Positions 9,057-18,659 of a DNA stretch of 64,000 nt are shown in pieces; the stretch's first letter is position 1; each line of letters opens with the position of its first letter. Source of the DNA: Actinomycetes bacterium (lineage in GTDB: Bacteria > Actinomycetota > Acidimicrobiia > Acidimicrobiales > Bog-793). The notes beneath the pieces were generated by a model, which searched no databases, had not been told where the DNA came from, and worked only from the letters and a program-made list of their open reading frames with translations. The stretch covers positions 19,950 to 83,949 of the forward strand of contig JAKABW010000010.1 in NCBI GenBank assembly GCA_021796535.1. The letters run 5' to 3'. Position numbers and translations under genes: made by a program.

Positions 9057-9242
9057 ATGCCCATAGATAAAGCGGAGCTTTCCTCCCTCTCCACGCTGCT
9101 GTCACAGGTATCCGACAGACTGACACAAATGGCCGAAAATGCACACGGCGACAAAGACGAGGAAAACGCCAACGAGCTCTATGCCGTGGAACGCCACCTG
9201 CGCACGGCCGGCCGCAAAATAGAAAGACTTCTTTCCGAATAA
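9057..9242 (+). CDS. Small conserved actinobacterial-type helical protein
   Basis: 61 residues starting MPIDKAELSSL, with a heptad-like pattern (LSTLLSQVSDRL, then ELYAVERHLRTAGRKIERLLSE). It is charged and soluble and predicted to be all alpha-helix. The LYEVER-like segment followed by R..R.L is what I remember of a short uncharacterised protein common in actinobacteria. Function is unknown. It diverges from hisD. AAAGGA lies upstream of the ATG, somewhat far away. Composition matches the neighbours. Confidence 0.6.
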   Translation: MPIDKAELSSLSTLLSQVSDRLTQMAENAHGDKDEENANELYAVERHLRTAGRKIERLLSE

Positions 9243-9455
9243 AGCTTTTCTGTCATATCGCAAGAACCGTTCTTTGCCGTTGCGGACAGGTCGCGAGCAC
9301 GACAACATAATTGCCGTATCAAACCAGAGCCGCCTATGACGAATCCGTCTTTTGTGCCGGAGGACACCGGCTCAAAATCTATGCCGCCTTTGATTCCGGA
9401 TCCGTCGGGATCAAGCGAAATCGTTGAGGATGATCAAAAACGGCAAAAGTGCAAT

Positions 9456-10322
9456 TTATTCTTCCGTCGACTTGGGCAATTCTGGCGTATATGTGTAATT
9501 TGTTGTAAGCGATTTCTTGGATTCCAGCAAACTCCATGTGGCATACGCAAGGATTCCGAATCCGAGGGCAAGCAAAAAGGCGGGCAACGCACCCGCTACT
9601 TTGAATCCCGTCAACGATGCGGAAGAGGAAAACTCTATGCCTTGGGCTATGGCTGCCAGAAGTGAGGCTCCCGCCAAAAACCCTATCCCCCTTATGACGT
9701 ACAGAGTGATGACCGAGGAAAACTTACCGGTTTTATAGGCATTGGCGACGGCTCCCCCCAGAAGGGCAAAACCGAGAAAAGACAGGACCCCGTCGGCAAC
9801 AGCGGAGGACGAACCGGAAAACGAGATACCGTATCCGATGGAAAACAGCAAAATGCCCAAAAATGCCGTCAGCCAAAGCTTGGCATCCTGAGAGGCTTGT
9901 CCGCTCTGCTGTGCTTCAATGGATAAATCGGCCGCTTTGTACAAAAGAACCAGACTCAGCAAGCCGATACCGACAGCTGTCGTCGTAGAATCGCCGGCGA
10001 TACCGCTCACGTTGAGAGCCGATACCAAAAGCCCTATGGCCATAATAAAAAAGGCTACCGTCATACCTCCCAGCTCACCGAGGAGTCTCCAATCTTTTTT
10101 TACAAGTGCATCAAAGGACAGATTGCCCAAATTGGCCAAGTAACCGATAACGGCACAAAGGGTTATCCATACCGATGCCGTCGACAAATCCTGAGCGGCA
10201 GTGTAGCTTGTATCGGACACCGTTATATATGCCAAACCGCCCAAGATATAGGCAAAAGATAAAACCGCAGTGGCAACCGCTATGATCAAAACAGATTGCT
10301 TATCCGTAATCAATTTTTTCAT
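9456..10322 (-). CDS. Polytopic membrane protein of unknown function
   Basis: 288 residues from ATG 10322, which has GGAGG 7 bases upstream; an upstream in-frame start lacks a site. Roughly eight hydrophobic segments are visible, starting with SVLIIAVATAVLSFAYILGG and ending with AFLLALGFGILAYATWSLLE, then a polar tail NYTYTPELPKSTEE. The loops are short and no enzymatic motif, ABC or transporter signature is seen. I do not recognise the family. It stands alone between nth and the small gene at 9057. Confidence 0.7.
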   Translation of the reverse strand: MKKLITDKQSVLIIAVATAVLSFAYILGGLAYITVSDTSYTAAQDLSTASVWITLCAVIGYLANLGNLSFDALVKKDWRLLGELGGMTVAFFIMAIGLLVSALNVSGIAGDSTTTAVGIGLLSLVLLYKAADLSIEAQQSGQASQDAKLWLTAFLGILLFSIGYGISFSGSSSAVADGVLSFLGFALLGGAVANAYKTGKFSSVITLYVIRGIGFLAGASLLAAIAQGIEFSSSASLTGFKVAGALPAFLLALGFGILAYATWSLLESKKSLTTNYTYTPELPKSTEE

Positions 10323-10514
10323 GTATTTCCTCCCAAGGGAATGCCTGCATAATGCATTCGATACTGAACGAATCATACTTGATACTCGGTATAAGTTGTA
10401 GTATTTGTGAGAAAATTTTTATCGTTCGCCGCATGAAAATATAACCGGGTCAATCCCTGTATTGCAGCAAATTATTGACTTAGTGGTATTGGTAAGGTAA
10501 AATCAAAAAATCAT

Positions 10515-11168
10515 TTATTGCGGCAGCGAGGACGGACAGATATCGGCCAACTCGCACGCTTCGCATCTCGGTTTTCTGGCTTGACAAACTTTCCGGCCGT
10601 GCAGGATGAGCCGCAGGCTAAAAGATCCTCTCTCGTCCTCGGAAATTAATTTATTGAGTTCTTGTTCTATCCTGACCGGATCATCCGACGCGCTCAAGCC
10701 CAAACGTTTGCTCAGACGCTTCACATGCGTGTCAACCGGCAAACCCGGCAGCATGAATCCCACGCTCAAAACCACATTGGCCGTCTTTCTCCCCACGCCG
10801 GGAAGAGAAACCAGCTCTTCCATTTTGTTTGGCACCGTCCCTTGATAGCGTTTTGCCACGACAGAAGACATTTTAATAAGATTTTTTGCTTTTTCCCTAT
10901 AAAATCCGGTCGATCTGATTATTTGCTCCACGTCTTCTATATCGGCGGCGCCAAGCTCTGCCGGGGTATGGTATTTGGAAAACAAAACTTCCGTTACCGT
11001 GTTCACGCGTTCGTCTGTACACTGTGCGGAAAGGATTGTGGCAGCCAAAAGCTCGAATTCGTTCCCAAAACGCAAAGCGCACAAACTTTTGGCGGTTCCG
11101 GGATACAAAAGCGCCAATCTTTTTCCGATTTCTTCAGACCTCACTTGAAGCGGCAATTGATTTTCCAC
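10515..11168 (-). CDS. nth: Endonuclease III (DNA glycosylase/AP lyase)
   Basis: 217 residues, standard length. It removes oxidised pyrimidines from DNA and nicks the abasic site. A helix-hairpin-helix SLPGVGRKTANVV carries the catalytic Lys, PVDTHVKRLSKRLG carries the catalytic Asp, and the C-terminal CQARKPRCEACELADIC gives the C-x6-C-x2-C-x5-C 4Fe-4S ligand set that separates Nth from MutY-poor relatives. It is monocistronic on the minus strand. Confidence 0.96.
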   Translation of the reverse strand: MENQLPLQVRSEEIGKRLALLYPGTAKSLCALRFGNEFELLAATILSAQCTDERVNTVTEVLFSKYHTPAELGAADIEDVEQIIRSTGFYREKAKNLIKMSSVVAKRYQGTVPNKMEELVSLPGVGRKTANVVLSVGFMLPGLPVDTHVKRLSKRLGLSASDDPVRIEQELNKLISEDERGSFSLRLILHGRKVCQARKPRCEACELADICPSSLPQ

Positions 11169-11453
11169 TGAAATTTTTCCTTATCCGATACAACTGTAGC
11201 CTTTCTAAGCAATTTATACTCCGTCCGGACAACGGTTTGAAAAGCCGGTAAAATATCTGCAATACGAAGAAAAAATTTTCTGCTGTCTTATGTTTGTAAG
11301 GAATATTTTTATGAATGATGAGACACCGAGATTTTCGTCGGACTCCGGCAAAAAAGTCGATCATTAAAGTGCACTGACAAAATGATAGTTTTCTCACAAT
11401 ATGTGCGGGTCATCGTTGTAATCAGGCAAAAGGAATGGAGCATGAATCAGTAA

Positions 11454-12356
11454 ATGGCTAAAAAAATTGCGTTGTTATTTGTGGCTATCTCCTTATTGGG
11501 CATTCTCCTTGTCACTTTCCTGCCACATTCGACTTCGGCCGCCACCAGGCAACACGTCTTATACCAAGGCATAAAAAAGCGCAGACACGAGAAACACAAA
11601 AGGGTTCTCCACAAAAAAAAGTCTCCGTCTACAACGTTGATCCCCCAGCCCTCTGCCAAACACATTTTGACTGTGTTGTCCGTCGGTGATTCCCTGGGGG
11701 AGGATTTGGGGTACGGTCTGCAAGACATCGTTGGTTCTGACCCCTACATACACCTGGTCCTGGACGCCGTCGGCTCTACCGGACTTGCCAACGTTGCCTA
11801 TTACAACTGGCCGGCCGTCTTGGAAAGCGAATTACAGAGATACCGCCCTCAGATCATGGTGATAATTGTTGGCGGCAACGACGCCGTCGGTTTTTATCAA
11901 AATGGCTCACCTGTCGAATTCGGCACTCCGCTTTGGCGTCGGGATTACGCCTTGCGGGTGTCCGATATGATAAGCGAGGCCGAAAAAATAAAATGCAAAG
12001 TGTTTTGGGTCGGACTGCCGATCATGTCGGATAGCTCCGTCCTGCCAAATAGTTCCATTCAGCTTCTGAACAGCGTATATGCCGCAGAAGCAAAACTGCA
12101 CCCCGGTGTCGTTTATGTGCCGTCTTGGAATCTTTTCAAAGGCCCGGGGGGGAATTTCACACAATACTTAAAAAATCCCTCCGGCGAGCTTTTGAGCGTC
12201 CGCGACAGCGACGGGGTACACATAGCACCCCCGGCGGGACAGGAGTTAATTGCCTCTTATGTTTTGGAGAGGATCAACGAAGTGGAACACTTACACATCT
12301 GTCCGGCTGCCGGGAACTACTGGCCGCAATTCAACGTGACGGGGTGTCCAAAATAA
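11454..12356 (+). CDS. Secreted SGNH/GDSL hydrolase, DUF459-like
   Basis: 300 residues. A signal peptide or anchor (KKIALLFVAISLLGILLVTFL, residues 3-23) is followed by a basic linker rich in Lys/Arg/His and then an SGNH fold. Block I is VLSVGDSLGEDLGYGL with the nucleophile Ser, block III is VGGNDAVGF, and block V is DSDGVHIAPPAG with Asp and His. This resembles DUF459 proteins, thought to act on acyl groups of envelope polymers. The substrate cannot be read from sequence. The ATG lies 14 bases after GGAG. The C-terminus contains two Cys that may form a disulfide outside the cell. Confidence 0.8.
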   Translation: MAKKIALLFVAISLLGILLVTFLPHSTSAATRQHVLYQGIKKRRHEKHKRVLHKKKSPSTTLIPQPSAKHILTVLSVGDSLGEDLGYGLQDIVGSDPYIHLVLDAVGSTGLANVAYYNWPAVLESELQRYRPQIMVIIVGGNDAVGFYQNGSPVEFGTPLWRRDYALRVSDMISEAEKIKCKVFWVGLPIMSDSSVLPNSSIQLLNSVYAAEAKLHPGVVYVPSWNLFKGPGGNFTQYLKNPSGELLSVRDSDGVHIAPPAGQELIASYVLERINEVEHLHICPAAGNYWPQFNVTGCPK

Positions 12357-12558
12357 AAACACTTGGAATCTCCGGGAATGGCGTAAACGACGGATACCAA
12401 TGTCGAAAAGTCAAAAGTATTTTCCTTAGGACAATCTTTCCAATTTGCAAACAGCAAAAGCGTTTGCCATAATGAACGCCGCCGACGCGAAAAAATTTCT
12501 TATTTTTATAAAGCTATACTGAGCACGTACCGACTTTTTACCAAAGAAAAAAATTACT

Positions 12559-13671
12559 ATGCAAATTGCCGTCATAAGCGTACATTCCCCACAGCCATCC
12601 CATTTCGACCTGATCAAAAGCCTCTGCAAAGAATCTTTCGTGATAACGAAACATGAGCCCCTCAACGAACAAATGCTTCTTTCTCTGGAACAAAAAGTTT
12701 ATGGCATACCGAAACATATGCTGCAACCCGGCGAAATCTTCCGTCGGGACAAAGATCTGAATTTGGGAATCGCCTTTTCCTGTGCCTATTTTGGTATCAT
12801 CGGACAAGAATACTCTGACACAAATCCGCCGGCTGACTTGTCCGGCCTGCTATCCGCTTTGGGACACCGGGGGGAGAACGGCTTTTTGAAGCCCGACAAA
12901 GGAGTTTTGTCCTATCTGCAACTTTCCTACGGCTACGGGCAGTGGTATATGGCCGTGATCCTCCCCGAACCTTCGCCAAAAGTACGGCAATTGGCCAAGC
13001 GATTGGTTGAAGAAGGCATCGGACACATCAAAAGCCGCGGCGGAGGTCAGGTCCAGCTATTTTCTCCCATGTCATCCGAGCTGATAGGAGAAGTCGCCGA
13101 AGAAGCCGGATTTGAGGAATCTTTTACCCTGTTGTCAGTCAAGAAAGAACTGTCCGCCTATTTTCCGCAGGAACCTCCTCCGTCACAAGAAAGTACGAAA
13201 AAGGACGCGGAGGCGGTATCCGTAAGGGGCTTTAGGGTAGGCCAAGACGAACAAACCTGGCTGGAGCTCAACCGGCGCGCATTCGCCGTACACAAAGAAC
13301 AGGGAAAATGGAGCCTCGGAGATTTTTTATACCGTGAAAATCTGCCTTGGTTTGACCCCGACGGGCTATTAATTTTAGAAATTGCAAACAAACCGGCCGG
13401 ATTCTGTTGGACAAAAATTGTCCAAGACCGGCCCCTGGGACCGGGCAACACCGGCGAAATCTACATACTGGGCTTGGATTCGCAATACCGCGGCAGAGGA
13501 CTCGGCAAAGCACTGCTTATAGCCGGCATCCGGCATCTTCGGGATGCCAAAACAACGGTTTGTTCGCTTTATACCGATTCTGCCAACGTGACGGCAATAC
13601 GGCTTTACGACAGTCTGGGTTTCGTCTTGGACCACAGCGACAAAATCTATAAATCGGACATACGAAACTGA
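12559..13671 (+). CDS. mshD: Mycothiol synthase (tandem GNAT acetyltransferase)
   Basis: 370 residues with two GNAT-like halves, as in MshD, which acetylates Cys-GlcN-Ins to mycothiol. The C-terminal half is strongly typical: WLELNRRAFAVHKEQGKWSL, WFDPDGLLILE, GFCWTKI, GEIYILGLDSQYRGRGLGKA (acetyl-CoA loop) and AIRLYDSLGFV. The N-terminal half is diverged, which is normal for this enzyme. Mycothiol is the low-molecular-weight thiol of actinobacteria, so this gene is one of the better lineage markers here. The start is ATG at 12559 without a strong binding site. Confidence 0.88.
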   Translation: MQIAVISVHSPQPSHFDLIKSLCKESFVITKHEPLNEQMLLSLEQKVYGIPKHMLQPGEIFRRDKDLNLGIAFSCAYFGIIGQEYSDTNPPADLSGLLSALGHRGENGFLKPDKGVLSYLQLSYGYGQWYMAVILPEPSPKVRQLAKRLVEEGIGHIKSRGGGQVQLFSPMSSELIGEVAEEAGFEESFTLLSVKKELSAYFPQEPPPSQESTKKDAEAVSVRGFRVGQDEQTWLELNRRAFAVHKEQGKWSLGDFLYRENLPWFDPDGLLILEIANKPAGFCWTKIVQDRPLGPGNTGEIYILGLDSQYRGRGLGKALLIAGIRHLRDAKTTVCSLYTDSANVTAIRLYDSLGFVLDHSDKIYKSDIRN

Positions 13672-13819
13672 AAACCCGATCCGAGATCTTTTCCGGCATC
13701 CGCCGGCACGGTTTCAAAGATTGCCGACGGAAAAACCTTGGCGTCGCACAATACTCCGGCGCCGCTCCGTAATTGCGGCAACCAAATGCCGATTTCTATG
13801 TATTATGAATTGAGCGGCC

Positions 13820-14872
13820 ATGGGACTATACGATTTAGATAAAGAGCAGTTTTCTGACATCCTGAAAAACTATCCAAAATTTCGGGTAAGTCAAATGATG
13901 CATGGGGTCTATTCCAATTTCTTGTTCCCTCAAGATATTTTAGAACTGCCGGGAAGTCTGCGGCAAGAACTTTCCGCGCATGAGAGCCTGTTGCCATCCC
14001 TACGGGAGACGACGAGGTCCGTATCCGACAAAGGCCTTACCGTAAAATATCTTTTTTCCCTGAACGACGGCCGCCAAATCGAATCGGTTCTGATGTACGG
14101 ACCAAAATCTGTCACTGTTTGTATATCCTCCCAGGCTGGATGTGCCATGTCTTGCCAATTCTGTGCCACCGGTGACGCCGGATTTGACCGCCATCTGACA
14201 ATCGGCGAAATAGTCGAACAGGTTGTCACGGCTGCCCGGGAAACCAAACAAAACGGCCGCCGCCTGGATCACGTCGTTTACATGGGGATGGGCGAACCGC
14301 TTGCCAATTACGAACCGGTCTTGGGAAGTTTGCGCAGGATAATCGGAACAATGGGTCTGTCCGCACGAAAGATAACTTTGTCGACCGTGGGCATTGTACC
14401 GGGAATCAACCGTCTGGCCGAAGAAAAACTGGCGATCAATCTCGCCGTATCCCTGCATGCGGCCAACGACGAACTGCGATCGACTCTTGTCCCCATCAAC
14501 AAGAAGTACCCCATAGAGATGCTCATGAAAGCCTGCAAAAATTACTTGAAAAATACAAACAGAAGAATTTCTTTTGAATGGGCTCTCATGGCCGGCGTCA
14601 ACGATTCCGGAAGCGATGCCAAAGAACTGGCGCAACTTGCCAAAGAGCTTTACCCGGCCGCACACGTGAATTTGATACCTCTCAACCCGACGGCCGGCGC
14701 GGCGGTAAAAGGTTTATCGGCGCCTTCCGGCGACAATGTCAACAGATTTTCTTCAATACTCTCCGCTCTTGGGGTAAATGTTACGATCAGGCGCACCAGA
14801 GGGCGCGACATCGATGCCGCCTGCGGACAATTGGCCGGCACACACGGAAAGAAAAAAATCTCCTTACGCTAA
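13820..14872 (+). CDS. rlmN: 23S rRNA (adenine2503-C2)/tRNA methyltransferase RlmN
   Basis: 350 residues, radical-SAM enzyme methylating A2503 of 23S rRNA and A37 of some tRNAs. The Cys triad for the 4Fe-4S cluster is in QAGCAMSCQFCATGDAGF (C-x3-C-x2-C). MGMGEPLANY, STVGIVPGI and NLAVSLHAANDELR are family blocks, and the C-terminal RGRDIDAACGQL holds the Cys needed for methyl transfer. The N-terminal part begins with a short helical domain that includes SQMMHGVY. It ends 7 bp before the convergent TetR gene. Confidence 0.97.
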   Translation: MGLYDLDKEQFSDILKNYPKFRVSQMMHGVYSNFLFPQDILELPGSLRQELSAHESLLPSLRETTRSVSDKGLTVKYLFSLNDGRQIESVLMYGPKSVTVCISSQAGCAMSCQFCATGDAGFDRHLTIGEIVEQVVTAARETKQNGRRLDHVVYMGMGEPLANYEPVLGSLRRIIGTMGLSARKITLSTVGIVPGINRLAEEKLAINLAVSLHAANDELRSTLVPINKKYPIEMLMKACKNYLKNTNRRISFEWALMAGVNDSGSDAKELAQLAKELYPAAHVNLIPLNPTAGAAVKGLSAPSGDNVNRFSSILSALGVNVTIRRTRGRDIDAACGQLAGTHGKKKISLR

Positions 14873-14879
14873 AAACCGG

Positions 14880-15614
14880 CTACAGCCTGCAGCCCCGTTC
14901 AAAAAAACTGAAGGCAGTCGTAATGATCTGTTCCGTCAGGAAAGCGTCTTTGAGCTCTTCGCCGCTCAGGTCGGTCAAAATGTTTTTCATAATGCTTGAC
15001 CCGATGGCCGCCAACAAATGTGCGATCGTTGACTTCAAAAGAGCCGTCCTGTCATTGTCCGACTCGCACTGGGTCGGATTCTCGACTCCCGACAGCCTGT
15101 AGATGACACCGGTTTGCAGGCGCCCATAAAAAATGGCAGCCGTTTGCTTTTCCCAGTGGTACATGTTTGTCATCAATCTCGATGCCACGCGCTCGGTGCC
15201 TATCTCTTTGATCGCGTTGGAAATGACGTTAGTCAACATTTTGTTTTTACCGGAAACAGCCAAAAGCGTGGCAATCTTTAAAGCCGTAAGGCAGTCTTCT
15301 TCCTTGGGCCTTTCCGACAGATACTCCGTTATGCTTCCCAATAAATCACCTACATGAGACAGCAACAGGTCCTCTTTGGAATCAAAATAACGAAATATGG
15401 TTCGCGGTGATATCTCAACGCTTGCCGCTATCATTTCCATTGTCGTGGCCTGGAAACCATACTTGCCAAACAGCTCACTTGCCGCCTCTTGGATTTTATG
15501 TTTGGTGTCCAGTTTGTGCTTTTCCCTGAGCCCGATTAACGAATATGCACTATCGGCATTTAGGCTATCCGGCATCTTCATTACATCCTGCATACTAAAA
15601 CCCACTTTATCCAA
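14880..15614 (-). CDS. TetR-family transcriptional regulator
   Basis: Up to 244 residues. The DNA-binding domain lies at about residues 38-85: KIQEAASELFGKYGFQATTMEMIAASVEISPRTIFRYFDSKEDL, a textbook TetR helix-turn-helix (YF-FxSKEDL end). The C-terminal ligand-binding half is not assignable. The start is uncertain: TTG 15614 gives the longest frame, while ATG codons at 15593 and soon after are equally possible. The upstream region holds a 10-bp inverted repeat (15738-15775) that could be its operator. The target is unknown; the divergent gene at 15870 is the obvious candidate besides itself. Confidence 0.88.
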   Translation of the reverse strand: MDKVGFSMQDVMKMPDSLNADSAYSLIGLREKHKLDTKHKIQEAASELFGKYGFQATTMEMIAASVEISPRTIFRYFDSKEDLLLSHVGDLLGSITEYLSERPKEEDCLTALKIATLLAVSGKNKMLTNVISNAIKEIGTERVASRLMTNMYHWEKQTAAIFYGRLQTGVIYRLSGVENPTQCESDNDRTALLKSTIAHLLAAIGSSIMKNILTDLSGEELKDAFLTEQIITTAFSFFERGCRL

Positions 15615-15737
15615 TTTAAGTTTAGTGACGGTTTTTTCCCAATTCTATGGACAAAAGGCCCAAAATAAACACCCGTTGTCAATAAGACATGCTCCCCGTT
15701 TTTGAATCATTTTGCCCAATCACCGGACGCCAAAGCA

Positions 15738-15775
15738 TTTACTCGGTGGGGCGGAATAAAAGTGTACCGAGTAAA
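15738..15775. promoter_or_regulatory. Inverted repeat, candidate TetR operator
   Basis: Perfect 10-base arms TTTACTCGGT (15738-15747) and ACCGAGTAAA (15766-15775) are separated by 18 bases, in the divergent region between the TetR gene and the membrane protein at 15870. The symmetry and the location suggest a regulator site. The wide spacing is unusual for one TetR dimer, so a hairpin in the 5' leader is the alternative. Confidence 0.4.
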
Positions 15776-15869
15776 ACAAAATGTTTCCCAGTGTAAATTT
15801 TTTTTGTTTTTTTGATAAAAAGTAGGCATTTGACTACTTTTTTACTTTCAGTGGTGGCACAATTGGGAC

Positions 15870-16238
15870 ATGGCATATCCTCGGTTATCAGAGCGCAAAT
15901 ATTTACCCACCAACCAACCCCAAACCTTACAGGCATCCGTCTGGATGTTATACCTGACTGGCTTTTTGGGACTCATCGGCGGTCTCGTATACGGAGGCTA
16001 CGGACTCATCTCGATACTTTTCTTGGCGGGAGATTTTGCCGGCGGATACGGGATCTCTAATGAGAAAAAATGGGGCTACATCACCGGCATAGCAGTCACG
16101 GCTCTTTCCTTGGTTCTCGACGCCTCATACGGTCTTGCCTCGGTTGGTATCTTGAACATTATCTTTACAGTGGCTCTTTTGGCTTTGCTCCTTCACCCCA
16201 TGAGCAGACAATACTACAAGACATGGTTTAAGAACTAA
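15870..16238 (+). CDS. Small membrane protein of unknown function
   Basis: 122 residues with about three hydrophobic segments (VWMLYLTGFLGLIGGLVYGG, a central glycine-rich stretch, and ILNIIFTVALLALLL), a Tyr-rich tail HPMSRQYYKTWFKN and a polar N-terminus. No family recognised. It diverges from the TetR gene across 255 bp. It may be regulated by that protein, but only position supports this. Coding likelihood rests on the sustained frame, the clean membrane pattern and composition like its neighbours. Confidence 0.6.
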   Translation: MAYPRLSERKYLPTNQPQTLQASVWMLYLTGFLGLIGGLVYGGYGLISILFLAGDFAGGYGISNEKKWGYITGIAVTALSLVLDASYGLASVGILNIIFTVALLALLLHPMSRQYYKTWFKN

Positions 16239-16360
16239 AGCACCCTTTATAGTCAAAAGCACAGCTTATATCTTTTATAAAGTCTTTTTTCCTTTCAATT
16301 GCTTTATGATGAAGGGGAGGACAAAAGACACTGTTTTAGGAAAAGATAAGGATCCGGTTT

Positions 16361-17095
16361 GTGAATTACATTTCTTCGTTGCCGCAAGGCAACGATAAAA
16401 CCTTTTTTGTGCAGCAGATGTTTAACGAAGTAGCCGAAAAATATGACCTGTTGAATTCCGTCATCTCCTTGGGTCTCGATACGTATTGGCGTAAGCGCAC
16501 TTTGGAAATGCTGATGATCCCCTCCAATTACAAAAAACCTGTTTTGGATCTGGCCTGCGGCACCGGTGATTTTATGGAAGCCCTTATAAAAATTAACGCA
16601 ACCGCCGTCGGCATAGATTTATCCATGGGAATGTTGCGGAACGGCAAGAAACGCCAAAATGATCTTATTCAGGGGAAAGGCGAAATGTTACCCCTAAAAG
16701 ATAACAGTGTGGGTGCCGTTGTCAGCGGTTTTGCCGTCAGGAATTTCACCGATCTCAAAGCTGTCCTAGAGGAAGCATTTAGGGTTTTGATGCCGGGCGG
16801 GCGTATGGCTCTCCTTGACGTGGCGCAGCCAAATTCAAAACTTTTGAAACTCGCCAACGGCATCTGGTTCAATCACGCCGTGCCTTTTATCGGAGGTCTT
16901 TTATCCAACAAAAATGCATATGCATATCTGCCAAAATCGGTGGGATATTTGCCCGGCGAAAGCGAATTCAAGGAATTGGCCAAAGCCATAGGCTTTCACC
17001 ACGCTCTCCGCAGGGAAATCTCCGGAGGATTGGTACAGGTATTTCTTGCCAGTAAACACAGCGAGGACGACACGCAGAAAAGCAGCCATGACTGA
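16361..17095 (+). CDS. menG: Demethylmenaquinone methyltransferase
   Basis: 244 residues, UbiE/MenG family SAM methyltransferase that completes menaquinone. MFNEVAEKYDLLNSVISLG and WRKRTLEML form the N-terminal UbiE signature, VLDLACGTGDF is the SAM-binding motif I, and RVLMPGGRMALLDVAQP is the post-motif block. GTG start with AAGGAT 7 bases before it. It overlaps menF by 8 bases, so the two menaquinone genes are translationally coupled. Menaquinone rather than ubiquinone is inferred from the MenF partner and the actinobacterial setting. Confidence 0.92.
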   Translation: MNYISSLPQGNDKTFFVQQMFNEVAEKYDLLNSVISLGLDTYWRKRTLEMLMIPSNYKKPVLDLACGTGDFMEALIKINATAVGIDLSMGMLRNGKKRQNDLIQGKGEMLPLKDNSVGAVVSGFAVRNFTDLKAVLEEAFRVLMPGGRMALLDVAQPNSKLLKLANGIWFNHAVPFIGGLLSNKNAYAYLPKSVGYLPGESEFKELAKAIGFHHALRREISGGLVQVFLASKHSEDDTQKSSHD

Positions 17096-18419
17096 CAAAA
17101 ACCAATTATATTATTTTGTTCGCATTGTGACCGAAGAGGCATTTTCTGCCGCCAAGTTCCGGGCTTACAGACAGGGAACCGTCCTTGAATGTAACGAATT
17201 TTCCCTGTTTGCCTTTGATACGGCTTACCGGTTTACGCTTCCTGACGGCCTGCAAGATGGGACCGCTCTTTGTGAAGTACAGGAAAAGTTGGACAATACT
17301 ATCAGGATAAGTATCTCAGATCTGGAAAAAAACGTTTCTATGGGTACATCCCCCGCTCCGACTAACGACGGGGTTGGCTTTGCCGAAGAAACCCTTCCCG
17401 GACCCATGGCAATAGGCGCATTTGACTTTCTTCCGGATTCCGAAACAAAATTGTTTATTCCCAAAATAACCCTTATCCGCCGTGGCGACGAAAATCCCTC
17501 TGTGGTTGTCGTGGCGCGTATTGACGAATTGCTGGATATCCACAGAACGTTGCCTGATTACTTTTCCGACGCAGCCTTTGCCGACGAAGACTTATGCCCG
17601 GATGAATTCATCCTGCGCTCAGTCAACAGTCACGATCACTTCTTAAACTCGGTCAGATCTGCCGTCGAATTAATTAACTCATCCGAATTGGAAAAAGTTG
17701 TTCTGGCACGCAAAATCACCGTAAAAGCCAACAGAAAATTCAACAGAACCGTTTTGCTGGAACGACTGCGAACCCTTCACCCGTCGTGTCTTACCTTTGC
17801 CGTGGGCGACTTTATCGGGGCCAGCCCCGAACTTTTGATCAAAAAGACGGGAGGACAAATCCTCTCCTCTCCTCTGGCGGGCACCATCGCCAGATCCGGT
17901 GTCGCCGACGAAGACAAGGAGTTGGCCGACCATTTGGTGACATCGGAAAAAAACCTTCTTGAACACAACTACGTTGTCGGTTACATCATAGATAAATTAT
18001 CCGAATTCTGCAGCAAACCGATTGAAAGACCATACCCGGAACTTCTCTTTCTCAGAAACGTCACACACATCCAAAGCAATATTTCAGCCGAACTGGAGCA
18101 CCCAAACTCAGACCTCCTCAAGCTGGTATCCGTTCTGCATCCCACGCCGGCGGTGGCGGGCATACCGCTGGAAGCATCCTTGCAGGCCCTGTCCCGTCTT
18201 GAAGAGATGCCCCGGCATCAGTATGGCGCCCCCATAGGCTTTGTCGAAAAAGGGGGAAACGGAGTATTCTATCTGGGAATCAGATCGGCATGGATCAGGG
18301 GCAATACCGCAGAACTTATGGCGGGTGTGGGTATCGTCAAAGACTCCGACCCCGCCGAAGAGCTTACGGAAACTCAGTTAAAACTGCAGGCTCTGCTGGC
18401 TGCCATCGTAAGACCGTGA
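17088..18419 (+). CDS. menF: Isochorismate synthase
   Basis: 443 residues from ATG 17088, overlapping the menG stop. A TTG start at 17046 would add 14 residues deep inside menG and is rejected. It belongs to the chorismate-binding family, and the LHPTPAVAGIP block (where TrpE has the SGAPKV block) marks isochorismate synthase. Other motifs: KVVLARKI, FIGASPELLIK, SSPLAGTIARSG, LLEHNYVVGYI and the active-site EELTETQLKLQALL. It converts chorismate to isochorismate for menaquinone; a siderophore role is less likely given menG. Confidence 0.9.
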   Translation: MTDKNQLYYFVRIVTEEAFSAAKFRAYRQGTVLECNEFSLFAFDTAYRFTLPDGLQDGTALCEVQEKLDNTIRISISDLEKNVSMGTSPAPTNDGVGFAEETLPGPMAIGAFDFLPDSETKLFIPKITLIRRGDENPSVVVVARIDELLDIHRTLPDYFSDAAFADEDLCPDEFILRSVNSHDHFLNSVRSAVELINSSELEKVVLARKITVKANRKFNRTVLLERLRTLHPSCLTFAVGDFIGASPELLIKKTGGQILSSPLAGTIARSGVADEDKELADHLVTSEKNLLEHNYVVGYIIDKLSEFCSKPIERPYPELLFLRNVTHIQSNISAELEHPNSDLLKLVSVLHPTPAVAGIPLEASLQALSRLEEMPRHQYGAPIGFVEKGGNGVFYLGIRSAWIRGNTAELMAGVGIVKDSDPAEELTETQLKLQALLAAIVRP

Positions 18420-18659
18420 CGAATGGCCCAAATAGCACCGATTTGACTCTTTCAAACAGGGCGCCGTACTGCGGCAAAAAATTGTCGAGTCAGCTCTCAA
18501 TAAAAATTAAAATTGGCAGCCTTTGCTATACTGATACTGAAAATGAGAATGCCTTCTGTCGACAAGCCGTTTCGTATAAAAGATTCCCTGCCAAATAACG
18601 GGTCGAGTGCCAAATACCCATACAGGAATACATCCCAAGGGCGATAAAGGGATATCCGG

